Source: Thalassobaculaceae bacterium | GTDB lineage: Bacteria > Pseudomonadota > Alphaproteobacteria > Thalassobaculales > Thalassobaculaceae | Length of the DNA stretch: 36,140 bases | Reading direction: 5' to 3' | NCBI GenBank assembly: GCA_029212785.1 | Contig: JARGOG010000045.1 | Span: forward strand, 1 to 36,140 | Shown: piece by piece, positions 8,030-16,945 of the stretch | Layout: every line of letters starts with the position of its first letter | Position numbering within the stretch: position 1 is the stretch's first letter | Notes under the pieces: model-generated | Seen by the model: only the letters and a program-made list of their open reading frames with translations | Told to the model about the DNA's origin: nothing | The model's database searches: none | Program-made: the position numbers and the translations under genes

Positions 8030-8509
8030 TCAGCCCTCGCGGGCGGCCTTCCGCCGGGCGATGCTCTCCGCCGGCCAGTGGTCGTTGTAATTGTAGAACG
8101 CCTCCATCACCAAGGCCCCCTCCGGCAGCCCCACCCAGGGTTGCTTGGAGCGGGTGAAGATGTGGACGTCCGGCGGGCACTGCTTGGGGTCGTCCAGGGT
8201 ACCGACCCGCACGAAGGCGACCGTGGGTCCGGCTCCGGTATAGTGGCTGTACATCGTCGCCCTGCAGGTCGGGCAGCGCATGAAGACCTGCCCCTTGCCG
8301 CTCTCGGTCGGGGTGTCCACCGACTCGAGCGTGCCGGATAGAACCTCGATCTCCTTGGTCTCGATCAGCGCATTGAGCGCGAAGGCCGTGCCGCTGTCGC
8401 GCTGGCACCAGGTGCAGTGGCAGCAATGCACGTACATCGGCTTGCGCTTGAGGCGATAGCGTACCGACCCACAGGTGCAGCCGCCCTCGGCGAATGTCTC
8501 ATCCGTCAT
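8030..8509 (-). CDS. GFA (glutathione-dependent formaldehyde-activating enzyme-like) family protein
   Basis: A 159-residue zinc-binding protein of the Mss4-like fold. The family's cysteine pattern is visible: CTCGSVRY at residues 11-18, CxxC within HCTWCQRD at 32-39, and CPTC near residues 93-96. The related Gfa enzyme from Paracoccus was proposed to speed the reaction of formaldehyde with glutathione, but most members have no proven activity. The ATG lies 3 bases after the stop of the dihydroorotase-like gene and its GGGGAG site is inside that gene's last codons, so it is translationally coupled to it. It is convergent with the lipoprotein gene. Confidence 0.88.
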   Translation of the reverse strand: MTDETFAEGGCTCGSVRYRLKRKPMYVHCCHCTWCQRDSGTAFALNALIETKEIEVLSGTLESVDTPTESGKGQVFMRCPTCRATMYSHYTGAGPTVAFVRVGTLDDPKQCPPDVHIFTRSKQPWVGLPEGALVMEAFYNYNDHWPAESIARRKAAREG

Positions 8510-8512
8510 CGT

Positions 8513-9868
8513 TCAGGCTCCCCGCAATGTCGACCAGAACCGCACGGGCTCGCCAACCGCTTCGCCGATCAGTTCCTCATCGCGCATCACCACATTGCCA
8601 CGCACCAGGGTGGCGATCGGCCAGCCGGTGACAGTCTTGCCGTCGAACGGCGTCCAGCCGCACTTGCTGGCGATCCATTTGTTCGTGATCTCCCGCTTGG
8701 CCTTGAGGTCGACCAGGGTCAGATCGGCGTCCCAGCCCTTGGCGATCCGACCCTTGCCGGCGATGCCGTAGATCCGGTGCGGACCGGCCGAGGTCAGATC
8801 GACCAGCCGGGCCAGGGACAGCTTGCCGGCATTCATATGGTCGAGCAGCAGCGGCAGCAGGGTCTGCACCCCCGGCATCCCCGACGGGCTGGACGGATAC
8901 GGCCGCTGCTTCTCCTCCAGCGTATGGGGTGCGTGGTCCGAGCCGATCACGTCGACCGTCCCATCGGCAATCGCCCGCCACAGAGCGTCCTGATGGTGCT
9001 GCTCGCGCACCGGCGGATTCATCTGCGCCAACGAGCCGAGCCGCTCGTAGCACTCCGGGGCCGCCATGGTCAGATGGTTCAGGGTGGTCTCGACCGTGGC
9101 CACGTCCTTGTTCTCGGCCAGGAACGCCATCTCCTCGGCGGAGGTGATGTGCAGCACGTGGACCGGGCGGCCGGCGGCCCGGCCGAGGCGTACGATCCGC
9201 TGGGTCGCCTTCAAGGCGCATTCCGGCGAGCGCCAGTCCGGATGGGCGCGCGGATGCCCCTCCTCCTTGGCGATGTGCTGGCGCTCGCGCAGCATGTCCT
9301 CGTCCTCGGCATGGACGGCGACGCGGCGGCGGCCGGCGGCCAGCACTTTGGCGAGCAGTTCGTCCTTCTCGACCAGGAGCGAGCCGGTGGAGGAGCCCAT
9401 GAACACCTTCACTCCGGCGCAGCCCGGCAGACGCTCCAGTCCCTCCAGCAGATGCAGGTTCTCCTCGGCCGCGCCGACGAAATAGGCGTGGTCGCACCAG
9501 GCCCGCCCCTTGGACCGGTCGAGCTTGTCGTTCAGCTCGACTTCGGTCAGGGTCAGCGGCGAGGTGTTCGGCATCTCGAAGATCGCGGTCACTCCGCCCT
9601 TGGCCGCTGCCCGCGTGCCGTGGTGGATGTCCTCCTTGTGCTCGAGGCCTGGCTCTCGGAAATGCACCTGGGTGTCGATGACCCCCGGCAGGACGGTCAG
9701 GCCGGACGCATCGACCACGTCTCCGGCCTCGGCCACCGTCAGGTCGCCGATCTCCACGATCTTCCCGCCGGCAACCCCGAGATCCACTTTCTCCAGGCCC
9801 GACGGCGTGAACACCTCGCCGCCCCGTACCACCAGATCGAACCGCCTCTGACCAGACTGGGCCGTCAT
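8513..9868 (-). CDS. Dihydroorotase-like amidohydrolase with a variant metal site
   Basis: A 451-residue cyclic amidohydrolase of the class I dihydroorotase type, which would interconvert N-carbamoyl-aspartate and dihydroorotate in pyrimidine synthesis. The substrate-arginine motif FREPG (70-74), FEMPNTSP, Lys154 in GVKVFMGSS (the position of the carbamylated metal-bridging lysine), His186, His240 and Asp311 in SDHAPH are all in place. The first metal motif is DTQVH (65-69), so the usual His-x-His is Gln67-x-His69. Start: ATG at 9868 has GGAGG 6 bases upstream, while ATG at 9880 has no site. It is the first gene of an operon with the GFA protein. Alternatives are a hydantoinase-like or other cyclic-amide hydrolase. 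No other pyrimidine gene is present. Confidence 0.85.
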   Translation of the reverse strand: MTAQSGQRRFDLVVRGGEVFTPSGLEKVDLGVAGGKIVEIGDLTVAEAGDVVDASGLTVLPGVIDTQVHFREPGLEHKEDIHHGTRAAAKGGVTAIFEMPNTSPLTLTEVELNDKLDRSKGRAWCDHAYFVGAAEENLHLLEGLERLPGCAGVKVFMGSSTGSLLVEKDELLAKVLAAGRRRVAVHAEDEDMLRERQHIAKEEGHPRAHPDWRSPECALKATQRIVRLGRAAGRPVHVLHITSAEEMAFLAENKDVATVETTLNHLTMAAPECYERLGSLAQMNPPVREQHHQDALWRAIADGTVDVIGSDHAPHTLEEKQRPYPSSPSGMPGVQTLLPLLLDHMNAGKLSLARLVDLTSAGPHRIYGIAGKGRIAKGWDADLTLVDLKAKREITNKWIASKCGWTPFDGKTVTGWPIATLVRGNVVMRDEELIGEAVGEPVRFWSTLRGA

Positions 9869-10039
9869 CGCATCCTCCATTCATGAGCTGGGGCAGCATA
9901 ACCGGGCTGCACGGGGCGACAACCGGTGAACCGGATGACGATGGCGACCGACGGTGAGAAATCCCATGGTGGAGGCAGATGGCGCGACCTGCGATAGTCG
10001 AACGGATACGCAGGCCGCCGAAAAAGGACCCTTCCGCCC

Positions 10040-11161
10040 ATGGCCGACACCGACAGCGCCGGACCGGCACCTGCGCGCCCCGACACTCCCAAATCCGCCA
10101 ACGCCAGGATCGACTACGCCGAGGGCGGCACGTGGCCGCTGGTGCGCCGTCACCTCATCAATGTCGCCCTGATGATCGTCACCATCGGCCTCTACCGATT
10201 CTGGGCGATCACCATCATGCGCCAGATCATCTGGCGGCGGGTCCGGTTCGGTGGCCAGCCGCTGGAATACACGGGTACCGGGATCGAGATCTTCCTCGGG
10301 TTCATCCGGGTGTTCCTGTTCATCCTGCTGCCGCTCGGCATCATCTTCGTGCTCGTCGAGCTCGGCCTCGAACGCGAGATGCCGACCGCGAACGGGTCGG
10401 CGATCGAGCTGGTCGACCTCGTCTATCTTGTGGTCGTTCTAATGCTGATCGAGATGGGCCGATTCCTGAGCTGGCGCTATCGCATCTCGCGCACCCGCTG
10501 GCGCGGCATCCGGGGCCGGATCGAGCTGCCGGCGTCGAACTATCTGATCGTGGCGGCCGGTGCGGCGGCGATGATCGTGTTCTCCGGTTGGCTGCTGAAA
10601 CCGGTGGTCGACCTGTACCGGGCCAAGAACGTGGTCGGCGCGCTCAACATCGGCGGCCTCAAGGGGATCTATCGCGGCGGCGCCTGGGGGCTGCTCGGGA
10701 CCTGGATCGCCATCTGGATCGGCTATGGACTTCTGGCCATCGGCTGCGCCGTCGTGTGGTTCTGGCTTATCGGCATCGCCATGGTTGCCGGAAGCGACAC
10801 ATTCTTCGGCCTCGTCATCCTGTCCGGCGGCCTCGCGGTGTTCTGGCTCAGCCTCTACATGTTCTCGGTCTACCGGGTCGCCTTCTGGCACCTGGTCTGC
10901 ACATTCTCCACGGTCGGTCCGGTCCGGATCCGGTTCGACGGCAGCGCCGCCAGCCTCACCCGGTTGACCTTCGGCAATTGGCTGATCCTCGCGCTTTCGC
11001 TCGGCCTGCTGGCGCCGGTCACCTGGGAGCGCAAAATCCGCTACATGGCCGCCCATGTCCATGTGTCGGGCATGCCCGACCCGGCGGAGCTCCGGCAGGT
11101 CGGCGACGACGACAGTGCGATCGGTGGAGAGGGACTGGCCGGTGACTTCGATCTCGCCTGA
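10040..11161 (+). CDS. DUF898 (YjgN-like) multi-pass inner-membrane protein
   Basis: A 373-residue protein whose family, DUF898/YjgN, has no established function. The cytoplasmic N-terminus (about 25 residues) leads into a first helix with the family motif NVALMIVTIGLYRFW (about 40-54), followed by FGGQPLEYTGTG (70-81). Several long hydrophobic stretches follow near residues 87-110, 120-140, 165-185, 218-245, 252-275 and 312-330, giving roughly six to eight transmembrane helices. AAGGA about 11 bases upstream supports the ATG at 10040. Its end overlaps the start of the M48 peptidase gene by 20 bases; DUF898 genes next to M48 peptidases are a pairing I recall from other proteobacteria. It may anchor or feed the peptidase, but this is inference. 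Confidence 0.85.
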   Translation: MADTDSAGPAPARPDTPKSANARIDYAEGGTWPLVRRHLINVALMIVTIGLYRFWAITIMRQIIWRRVRFGGQPLEYTGTGIEIFLGFIRVFLFILLPLGIIFVLVELGLEREMPTANGSAIELVDLVYLVVVLMLIEMGRFLSWRYRISRTRWRGIRGRIELPASNYLIVAAGAAAMIVFSGWLLKPVVDLYRAKNVVGALNIGGLKGIYRGGAWGLLGTWIAIWIGYGLLAIGCAVVWFWLIGIAMVAGSDTFFGLVILSGGLAVFWLSLYMFSVYRVAFWHLVCTFSTVGPVRIRFDGSAASLTRLTFGNWLILALSLGLLAPVTWERKIRYMAAHVHVSGMPDPAELRQVGDDDSAIGGEGLAGDFDLA

Positions 11162-12269
11162 GGATCAGCGCGGACCCGCCGGGCCGCAAGGGAACGCCCA
11201 TCTGCTGGACGGGGTAACCGGTGCCGATCACCGGGTGGCGATCCTGGCCGAGGCCCGGGGTCTGCGCATCCTGCCCGCCGATCCGCAGGCCGCCGCGCCG
11301 CAATGCCCGCTACTGTGGCCCTGGAACCGGGTATACCGCCCGGCCTCCGCCGGCGAGGACATGGTGTTCGCCATGCTGGACGCGCAGGACGCGCGGCTGA
11401 CGCCGGACCTGCCCGAGCAAGCGCACGCCATCCGGCAGCAGGCGACCGGCGACGAGCGAGAGGCCGGCCACCAGGTCTTCGGCCTCAGACGGCGGCCGAG
11501 CGCCGCGCTGGCGATCGGCGCCACGGTGGCGGTCCTCATCCTGGTCCTGATCTCTCTCGCCCCGCTCAGCGGGATGGCCGCCCATCTGCTCCCCGCCGGC
11601 ACCGGCGGGGTTTCCTCCGATCAGGTGATCCGGTCCCTGGTCGCCACGCACAAGCGCTGCACCGGCGAAGACGGCGACAGGGCACTCACCGACCTGAGCC
11701 GCCGACTGGCCGACGCCGGCGACATTCCGACGCCCCTGATCACCGTCATCGACTGGAAGCTGGTCAACGCCTTCGCCCTGCCCGGCGGCCGGGTCGTGCT
11801 CACCAGCGGCCTGATCAAGCAGAGTGAGGACGGCTCGGAGATCGCCGCGGTCATGGCACATGAATTCGCCCATGTGATCCACCGCGATCCGATGACGGGC
11901 TGGATCCGGCGGGAAGGGGTGAGCCTGGTCCTCGCCGTCCTGTTCGGCCAGGAGGCGGCCGGCTCGATCGCGTCGACCCTGACCGGCACCCTGCTTGACG
12001 CGACCTATACCCGCGATCAGGAGGACCGGGCCGACCACACCGCCCTCGACCTGCTGCGCGCGAACGGCATTCGCTCCGACGGTGGCCAGGCGTTCTTCGT
12101 TCGGCTCCAGGCTCAGGAGGCCGGAGGCTCGCTCGGCTCGTTGCTGTCGCTGATCGACACGCACCCGGGCGCCGCCGATCGCGCCGCGCTGTTCGGCGGC
12201 GCCAAGACCGGCACCGGACCGGGACTCGACGCCGGCCAGACCGCGGCGGTGAAGCAGATGTGCCGCTGA
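11142..12269 (+). CDS. Membrane-anchored M48 family metallopeptidase
   Basis: A 375-residue zinc protease. HEFAH at residues 240-244 supplies two zinc histidines and the catalytic Glu241. The third ligand is Glu294 in the RDQEDRAD motif, as in the E-x-x-A-D of M48. A single transmembrane helix lies near residues 124-145, after an N-terminal cytoplasmic domain of about 120 residues, so the peptidase domain should face the periplasm. The start is read as GTG at 11142 with GGAGAGGG about 9 bases upstream. This overlaps the DUF898 gene by 20 bases, implying coupled translation. The N-terminal domain contains a short conserved-looking WPWNRVY segment. BepA and LoiP are distant periplasmic relatives that act on outer-membrane protein assembly; the substrate here is unknown. 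Confidence 0.88.
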   Translation: MTSISPEDQRGPAGPQGNAHLLDGVTGADHRVAILAEARGLRILPADPQAAAPQCPLLWPWNRVYRPASAGEDMVFAMLDAQDARLTPDLPEQAHAIRQQATGDEREAGHQVFGLRRRPSAALAIGATVAVLILVLISLAPLSGMAAHLLPAGTGGVSSDQVIRSLVATHKRCTGEDGDRALTDLSRRLADAGDIPTPLITVIDWKLVNAFALPGGRVVLTSGLIKQSEDGSEIAAVMAHEFAHVIHRDPMTGWIRREGVSLVLAVLFGQEAAGSIASTLTGTLLDATYTRDQEDRADHTALDLLRANGIRSDGGQAFFVRLQAQEAGGSLGSLLSLIDTHPGAADRAALFGGAKTGTGPGLDAGQTAAVKQMCR

Positions 12270-12281
12270 GCCGGATCGCGG

Positions 12282-12851
12282 TCAGATCTTCTCGCCCGCC
12301 ACCGCCTCGCGCAGGGCCTGGACCTGAAACCGTTCCGGCAGAAACGGGTGCAGCTTCAACGCCGCCTCGAAGGCCGCCAGGGCGTCGGCCTTGCGGTCGA
12401 GTTTCAGATTGATCAGCCCCAGACCGGACAGTGCGCCAAAATGCCGCGGCTCCAGTTGCAGGGCCTGACGGACGTCTGCGATTGATGCTGCGTAGTCCCC
12501 GAGCAGGTAATAAATCGTGGCCCGCTTGTTCCAGGCCTCGGCAAAATCCGGTGCCAGCCGCACCGCCGCGTCGAACGCATCCAGAGCGCTGGCAAAATCG
12601 GACTCCCGCATTGCATGCAGTCCGCGTTCCATGATCGCCTCGACCTCCGGCTGCTCCGGGCGCGCGTGCCAGATCACCCAGATCCGTTGCTCGGTCGCGT
12701 GTGCGATCGAGAACACCTCGGCATTTCCTAGCTTTTCGAACAAAGCGTCCAGGCTCGGATCACTCTGGTCCGCGCGTACCGATCCGATCAACACGAAGAC
12801 AATGACGAGAGCACAAGCAATCCATCTAAATATCGATAAAATACCATTCAT
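12282..12851 (-). CDS. Exported tetratricopeptide repeat protein
   Basis: A 189-residue protein with an N-terminal signal peptide: MNGILSIFRW followed by a hydrophobic stretch and a likely cleavage after SVRA (about residue 27). Three TPR units follow between about residues 75 and 175, with the usual A-x-x-x-F/Y and A-L-x-L-x-P spacing (ALDAFDAAVRLAPDFAEAW, SIADVRQALQLEPRH, ALAAFEAALKLHP). TPRs form protein-binding scaffolds, here in the periplasm. ATG at 12851 is chosen because GGGGAG lies 8 bases upstream; the ATG at 12899 lacks a site and would spoil the signal peptide. It is divergent from the chemoreceptor gene and convergent with the M48 gene, whose stop is only 12 bases away. The AT-rich signal region contrasts with the GC-rich body. 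Function unknown. Confidence 0.85.
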   Translation of the reverse strand: MNGILSIFRWIACALVIVFVLIGSVRADQSDPSLDALFEKLGNAEVFSIAHATEQRIWVIWHARPEQPEVEAIMERGLHAMRESDFASALDAFDAAVRLAPDFAEAWNKRATIYYLLGDYAASIADVRQALQLEPRHFGALSGLGLINLKLDRKADALAAFEAALKLHPFLPERFQVQALREAVAGEKI

Positions 12852-12941
12852 TATTGTACTCCCCAACGTGAAACGTAATCCTTTATTAACCGCTATCAAC
12901 TAAGGTCATACGTGTTATCCGATCCCATCAGGAGTTGATTT
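12852..12941. promoter_or_regulatory. AT-rich divergent promoter region between the TPR protein and the chemoreceptor
   Basis: These 90 bases separate two divergent starts and are visibly AT-rich for this window (CTTTATTAACCGCTATCAAC near 12880-12900). They carry GGGGAG for the TPR gene and AGGAG for the chemoreceptor. Both promoters must lie here; individual boxes could not be assigned with confidence. Confidence 0.45.
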
Positions 12942-15602
12942 ATGTCCGTTCTGCAAACGGCACAGCTCGAACAGTCAGATTCTTCCGAAGCCGAAACCTC
13001 GGCCTCGCCGCCCACCGGGAAATCCGGCGGCTTCGGGATCGCCGGCCGTTTGGGCACAGCATTCGCCGCCACCACGCTGCTGACGGTTCTGACGGCGGGC
13101 GTCGCCTGGTTTGCGTTCTCCAACGTGGAGGGCACGCTCACCACGGTAACGGACGAAGCGATGCCGGCGGTGACGAGCAGCCTTCAGTTGGCCGCCGCCA
13201 GTTCCGGTGTCGCCGCAGCCGCGCCGAGCCTGGTCTCGGCCAAGTCCGACGACGAGCGTCAGGCGATCCGCGACCAGCTCTCCACCAAGCAGGAGAACCT
13301 GGCGGTTCTTCTCGATCATCTCCGCGAAACCGGGGTGGACATTTCCGAACTGGCCGGCCTGGCCTCGACCATGTCGCAAGCGATGGGCGATCTGGACTCC
13401 GCCGTGCGGCGCAGGGTTGCCGCCAAGGCCGCGCTTGGCGAGGCGATCCAGACGGTCTCCGAGGTCAACAATCAATTCCAGGAAGACGTTCAGCCGATGA
13501 TCGTCGATGCCAGCGGCCGGATGATCGAAACCGGCGAGCAGGCGATCGAGGCGACCACTTCGACGATCGGCGAGCTGCTCGGCACGCATATGTCGGCGCT
13601 GAAGGATATCCTCACCCTCGCCGGAACCGGCCAGAAGATGCTCGGCATGCTGGCGCGGGTCGCCGGCACGGTGGACCTCGACTTGCTGGCCACCGAGCAG
13701 GCGCATTTCAAGGATCTGGCGACCGAGATGGAATACTCGATCACCAGCGCGCCGGACTCCGAGGACGGCAACCGGTTCCGCAACGCGGCCATCGCGCTGA
13801 TCGAGCGCGGCACGGGAGAGAACTCGGCCTTCGATATCCGCCGCGACGAAATCAGATGGGTCGAGCTGACGCCTGAGAAGTTCGACGAGACCCAGCGCCT
13901 GCGCGAAGAGCTCGACGCGGCCCTGCCGGAGATCGCCGCCGCGTTCGAGACGTCGGTCAACCCGCTCGTCAACGAAGCCCAGCGCAACATGGCATTCGCC
14001 GGCCGCGATCTGGCGATCGGGTCGCGCAAGACCATCGGCGGTCTGGTGTCGAACGATGTCCACGAGTTCCAGATGATGCTGGAAGCCGCAGCGACCGCCA
14101 ATCTGATCATCGGCACCCTGAACGCCGCCGCCGGTGCGGAATCCGAACGGCACCTGGACAGCATCAACCTCGAATTCTCAATGGCGCTGTCCCGGTTGGA
14201 GAGCATCAAGAATGAGGCATCGGAAATCGAGCGGATGGCCGGTCTGGTCCCGAGCCTGACCAACATCCTCGACCTCGGCAACAGCGACGACGGCGTGTTC
14301 GAGCGTCGCAAGGCGATGCTCGCGGCCGAATCCGATGCCGACGCCTCCCTGGCCCGGGCCCGAGAGGTTTCCGGCGCCTTCGGCATGGCGGTATCCGACG
14401 TCGTCACGACCGCCACGACCTCGGCCAACACAACCGCCGCCGATGCCAAGCAGACCATCGCCGACAGCCGTCTGATGATCTTGGCCCTGGCCGTCGCCAG
14501 TGTCGTGGCGGCGATCGCCATCGGCATTCTCGTGGTCTGGCGCGGCGTGGTGCTGCGGCTGACCAGGCTCGCGGGGATCATGCGCCGCCTCGCCGATGGC
14601 GAGTTGGATGTCGAGGTCGACACGGCCGGCAGCGACGAGATCTCCGGCATGGCCGAGACGGTTCAGGTGTTCCGCGACAGCGCCCAGGAAGTCGAACGTC
14701 TGCGGGCCGACCAGGTCGAAGCGGAGCGCCGGGCTTCCGACGAGCGTCAGCGTCAGCGCATCGAACTGGCCGACGCCTTCGAAAGTCGGGTGAAGGGCAT
14801 CGTCGACCGCCTCGGGACCGCCTCACGCGGTATGGCCGAGACGGCGAAGAAAATGGCCAGCGGAGCCGGCGACGTGCGCGAGCGCTCGACCGCCGGCGTC
14901 GGGGCCGCCCAGCAAACCTCGTCGAACGTGCAGACCGTCGCCGCGGCGGCGGAGGAGCTTTCGGCGTCGATCGTCGAGATCTCCAATAAGGTCAGCGAGA
15001 GCTCGGCCCGGGCGCGCGAAGCGGCCGATCAGGCCGATGCGACCAACCGCACGGTCGAAACCCTGGAACAGTCGACCAACCGTATCGGTACGGTCGTTAC
15101 CCTGATCCAGGACATCGCCGAGCAGACCAACCTTCTCGCCCTCAATGCCACCATCGAGGCGGCGCGGGCGGGCGAGGCGGGCAAGGGCTTCGCGGTGGTG
15201 GCCTCGGAGGTCAAGTCGCTGGCCAGCCAGACCGGCAAGGCGACCGAGGAGATCACCGTGCAGATCAAGTCGGTGCAGGACGGCGTCGCCGCCGCGGTGA
15301 CGGCGATCCGCGAGGTGTCCGAGGCGATCCGCGAGATCGACGGCCACGTCACCGCCATCGCCGGCGCGGTCGAGGAGCAGGGCGCCTCCACCCAGGAGAT
15401 CGCCCGCTCCAGCCAGGAAGCGGCGACCGGTACCGACGACGTCACCCGCACGATCGAGCTGGTCTCCACCGTCGCCAACGACACCGGCCACCAGGCGGAA
15501 GAGGTCCTGACCTCGGCCAACCTGCTGGCGGAGGATTCCTCAGTGCTCGACCGCGAGGTCCAGGGCTTCCTGAACCAGGTCCGCGGCGGCGGCAACGGCT
15601 GA
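12942..15602 (+). CDS. Methyl-accepting chemotaxis protein with a very long sensor domain
   Basis: An 886-residue chemoreceptor. The first transmembrane helix is about residues 37-59 and the second about 511-533, leaving a periplasmic sensor of about 450 residues that looks entirely helical and rich in Ala, Glu and Asp. A HAMP domain follows (about 534-585, ending [14 protein letters not shown]). The signalling hairpin tip ([21 protein letters not shown], about 723-743) contacts CheA and CheW, and flanking coiled coil carries the methylatable Glu/Gln pairs. There is no C-terminal NWETF-type pentapeptide for CheR tethering. AGGAG lies upstream of the ATG. The sensor is roughly three times the length of a four-helix bundle. 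No other chemotaxis gene is nearby, so it is an orphan receptor. Transcription ends at the hairpin at 15632-15660. Confidence 0.95.
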   Translation: MSVLQTAQLEQSDSSEAETSASPPTGKSGGFGIAGRLGTAFAATTLLTVLTAGVAWFAFSNVEGTLTTVTDEAMPAVTSSLQLAAASSGVAAAAPSLVSAKSDDERQAIRDQLSTKQENLAVLLDHLRETGVDISELAGLASTMSQAMGDLDSAVRRRVAAKAALGEAIQTVSEVNNQFQEDVQPMIVDASGRMIETGEQAIEATTSTIGELLGTHMSALKDILTLAGTGQKMLGMLARVAGTVDLDLLATEQAHFKDLATEMEYSITSAPDSEDGNRFRNAAIALIERGTGENSAFDIRRDEIRWVELTPEKFDETQRLREELDAALPEIAAAFETSVNPLVNEAQRNMAFAGRDLAIGSRKTIGGLVSNDVHEFQMMLEAAATANLIIGTLNAAAGAESERHLDSINLEFSMALSRLESIKNEASEIERMAGLVPSLTNILDLGNSDDGVFERRKAMLAAESDADASLARAREVSGAFGMAVSDVVTTATTSANTTAADAKQTIADSRLMILALAVASVVAAIAIGILVVWRGVVLRLTRLAGIMRRLADGELDVEVDTAGSDEISGMAETVQVFRDSAQEVERLRADQVEAERRASDERQRQRIELADAFESRVKGIVDRLGTASRGMAETAKKMASGAGDVRERSTAGVGAAQQTSSNVQTVAAAAEELSASIVEISNKVSESSARAREAADQADATNRTVETLEQSTNRIGTVVTLIQDIAEQTNLLALNATIEAARAGEAGKGFAVVASEVKSLASQTGKATEEITVQIKSVQDGVAAAVTAIREVSEAIREIDGHVTAIAGAVEEQGASTQEIARSSQEAATGTDDVTRTIELVSTVANDTGHQAEEVLTSANLLAEDSSVLDREVQGFLNQVRGGGNG

Positions 15603-15631
15603 TCTGATCCACCGCGGCCAACCGAAACGCG

Positions 15632-15660
15632 AAAGGGCGGGAGAAATCCCGCCCTTTTTT
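15632..15660 (+). terminator. Rho-independent terminator of the chemoreceptor gene
   Basis: GGGCGGGA (15635-15642) pairs perfectly with TCCCGCCC (15647-15654) around a GAAA tetraloop, followed by six Ts. The three As before the stem extend the pairing into the T-run. It lies 30 bases after the chemoreceptor stop. On the minus strand the same hairpin is followed by only three Ts, so it may also work weakly for the convergent trans-sulfuration operon, whose last stop is about 90 bases away. Confidence 0.93.
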
Positions 15661-15751
15661 CATTTCTCTCTCCCGGTCATGCCGGCGGCCTCCGGCGACA
15701 GCCGGGGGACGTGCCGAGGGGTTAAAGGGTCGAAGGCCTGGGGATCGCTTC

Positions 15752-16930
15752 TTACCCCAGCGCCTGCTCGAGTTCGGCGATCAGGTCGTCGCCGTCCTCG
15801 ATGCCGACCGACAACCGCACCAGCCCGTCGGAGATACCGAGTGCCTCGCGGATTTCCTTCGGCACGCTGGCATGGGTCATGATCGCCGGGTGCTCGATCA
15901 GGCTCTCCACCCCGCCGAGCGACTCCGCCAGGGCGAACAACTCGCAGCGTTCCAGGAACCGCCGCGCATCGTCCAGCCCGCCCTTCAGCACCGCCGTCAC
16001 CATGCCGCCGAAGCGGGTCATCTGTCGTTTGGCGAGCGCGTGCTGCGGGTGGCTGGCAAGCCCGGGATAGTAGACCTTCTCGATCCTCGGATGGGCCTCC
16101 AGGAACGCGGCGATCCGCTCGGCATTGTCGCAGTGCCGCTCCATGCGCACCGGCAGGGTCTTCAGCGCGCGCAGCACCAGGAAACTGTCGAACGGGCCGG
16201 CGATCGAGCCCACGGCGTTCTGCAGGAACGCGAGCTTGTCGCGGATCAGGTCACGCCCCTCGGCGACCACGGCGACGCCACCGACTACGTCCGAATGGCC
16301 GTTCAGGTATTTCGTGGTCGAGTGCATGACGATGTCGATGCCGAAATCCAGCGGACGCTGGACATAGGGCGAGCTGAAGGTGTTGTCGCAGACCGTGATC
16401 AGGTCGTGCTTCTTGGCGAACGCGGCGATGGCGGCGAGGTCGACCAGCTTGAGCAACGGGTTGGTGGGGCTCTCGACCCAGATCATCTTGGTCTTCTCGG
16501 TCACCGCGGCTTCGAGAGCCGAGAGATCGGACAGGTCGACGAAGCTGAAGTCCAGGCCCGACGAGCGTCGGCGCACGTTCTCGAACAGCCGGTAGCTGCC
16601 GCCATAGAGATCGTCCATGGCGATCACATGGTCGCCGCTGTTCAGCAGCTCCAGCAGCGTTCCGATGGTCGCCAGTCCGGAGGCGAAGGCGAAGCCGGCT
16701 TCCCCGTTCTCCAGGTCCGCGATGCAGGCCTCCAGCGCGAAGCGTGTCGGGTTCTGGCTGCGCGAATACTCGAAGCCCTTATGGACGCCCGGACTCTCCT
16801 GCACATAGGTCGAGGTGGCGTAGATCGGGGTCATGATCGCGCCGGTGGTCGGGTCCGGGCTCTGCCCAGCATGGATGGCGCGGGTGGCGAAGCCCGGACG
16901 GTTGCGGCCGGTCTGTTTCGGATCGGTCAT
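15752..16930 (-). CDS. Cystathionine gamma-lyase-type PLP enzyme (Cys/Met metabolism family)
   Basis: A 392-residue fold-type I PLP enzyme. Lys207 in HSTTKYLNGHSD forms the Schiff base, and Asp182 in VCDNTF holds the pyridine nitrogen. SRSQNPTR (57-64) and FASGLATI (82-89) are phosphate- and cofactor-contact motifs; ESPTNPLL is also typical. The family includes cystathionine gamma-synthase, gamma-lyase and methionine gamma-lyase, which sequence alone separates poorly. Its partner here is cystathionine beta-synthase, 15 bases upstream, so gamma-lyase (cystathionine to cysteine, 2-oxobutyrate and ammonia) completing reverse trans-sulfuration is the best reading. A GGAG site 7 bases before the ATG supports the start. 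Confidence 0.9.
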   Translation of the reverse strand: MTDPKQTGRNRPGFATRAIHAGQSPDPTTGAIMTPIYATSTYVQESPGVHKGFEYSRSQNPTRFALEACIADLENGEAGFAFASGLATIGTLLELLNSGDHVIAMDDLYGGSYRLFENVRRRSSGLDFSFVDLSDLSALEAAVTEKTKMIWVESPTNPLLKLVDLAAIAAFAKKHDLITVCDNTFSSPYVQRPLDFGIDIVMHSTTKYLNGHSDVVGGVAVVAEGRDLIRDKLAFLQNAVGSIAGPFDSFLVLRALKTLPVRMERHCDNAERIAAFLEAHPRIEKVYYPGLASHPQHALAKRQMTRFGGMVTAVLKGGLDDARRFLERCELFALAESLGGVESLIEHPAIMTHASVPKEIREALGISDGLVRLSVGIEDGDDLIAELEQALG

Positions 16931-16945
16931 GGAAAGCTCCGTTCC

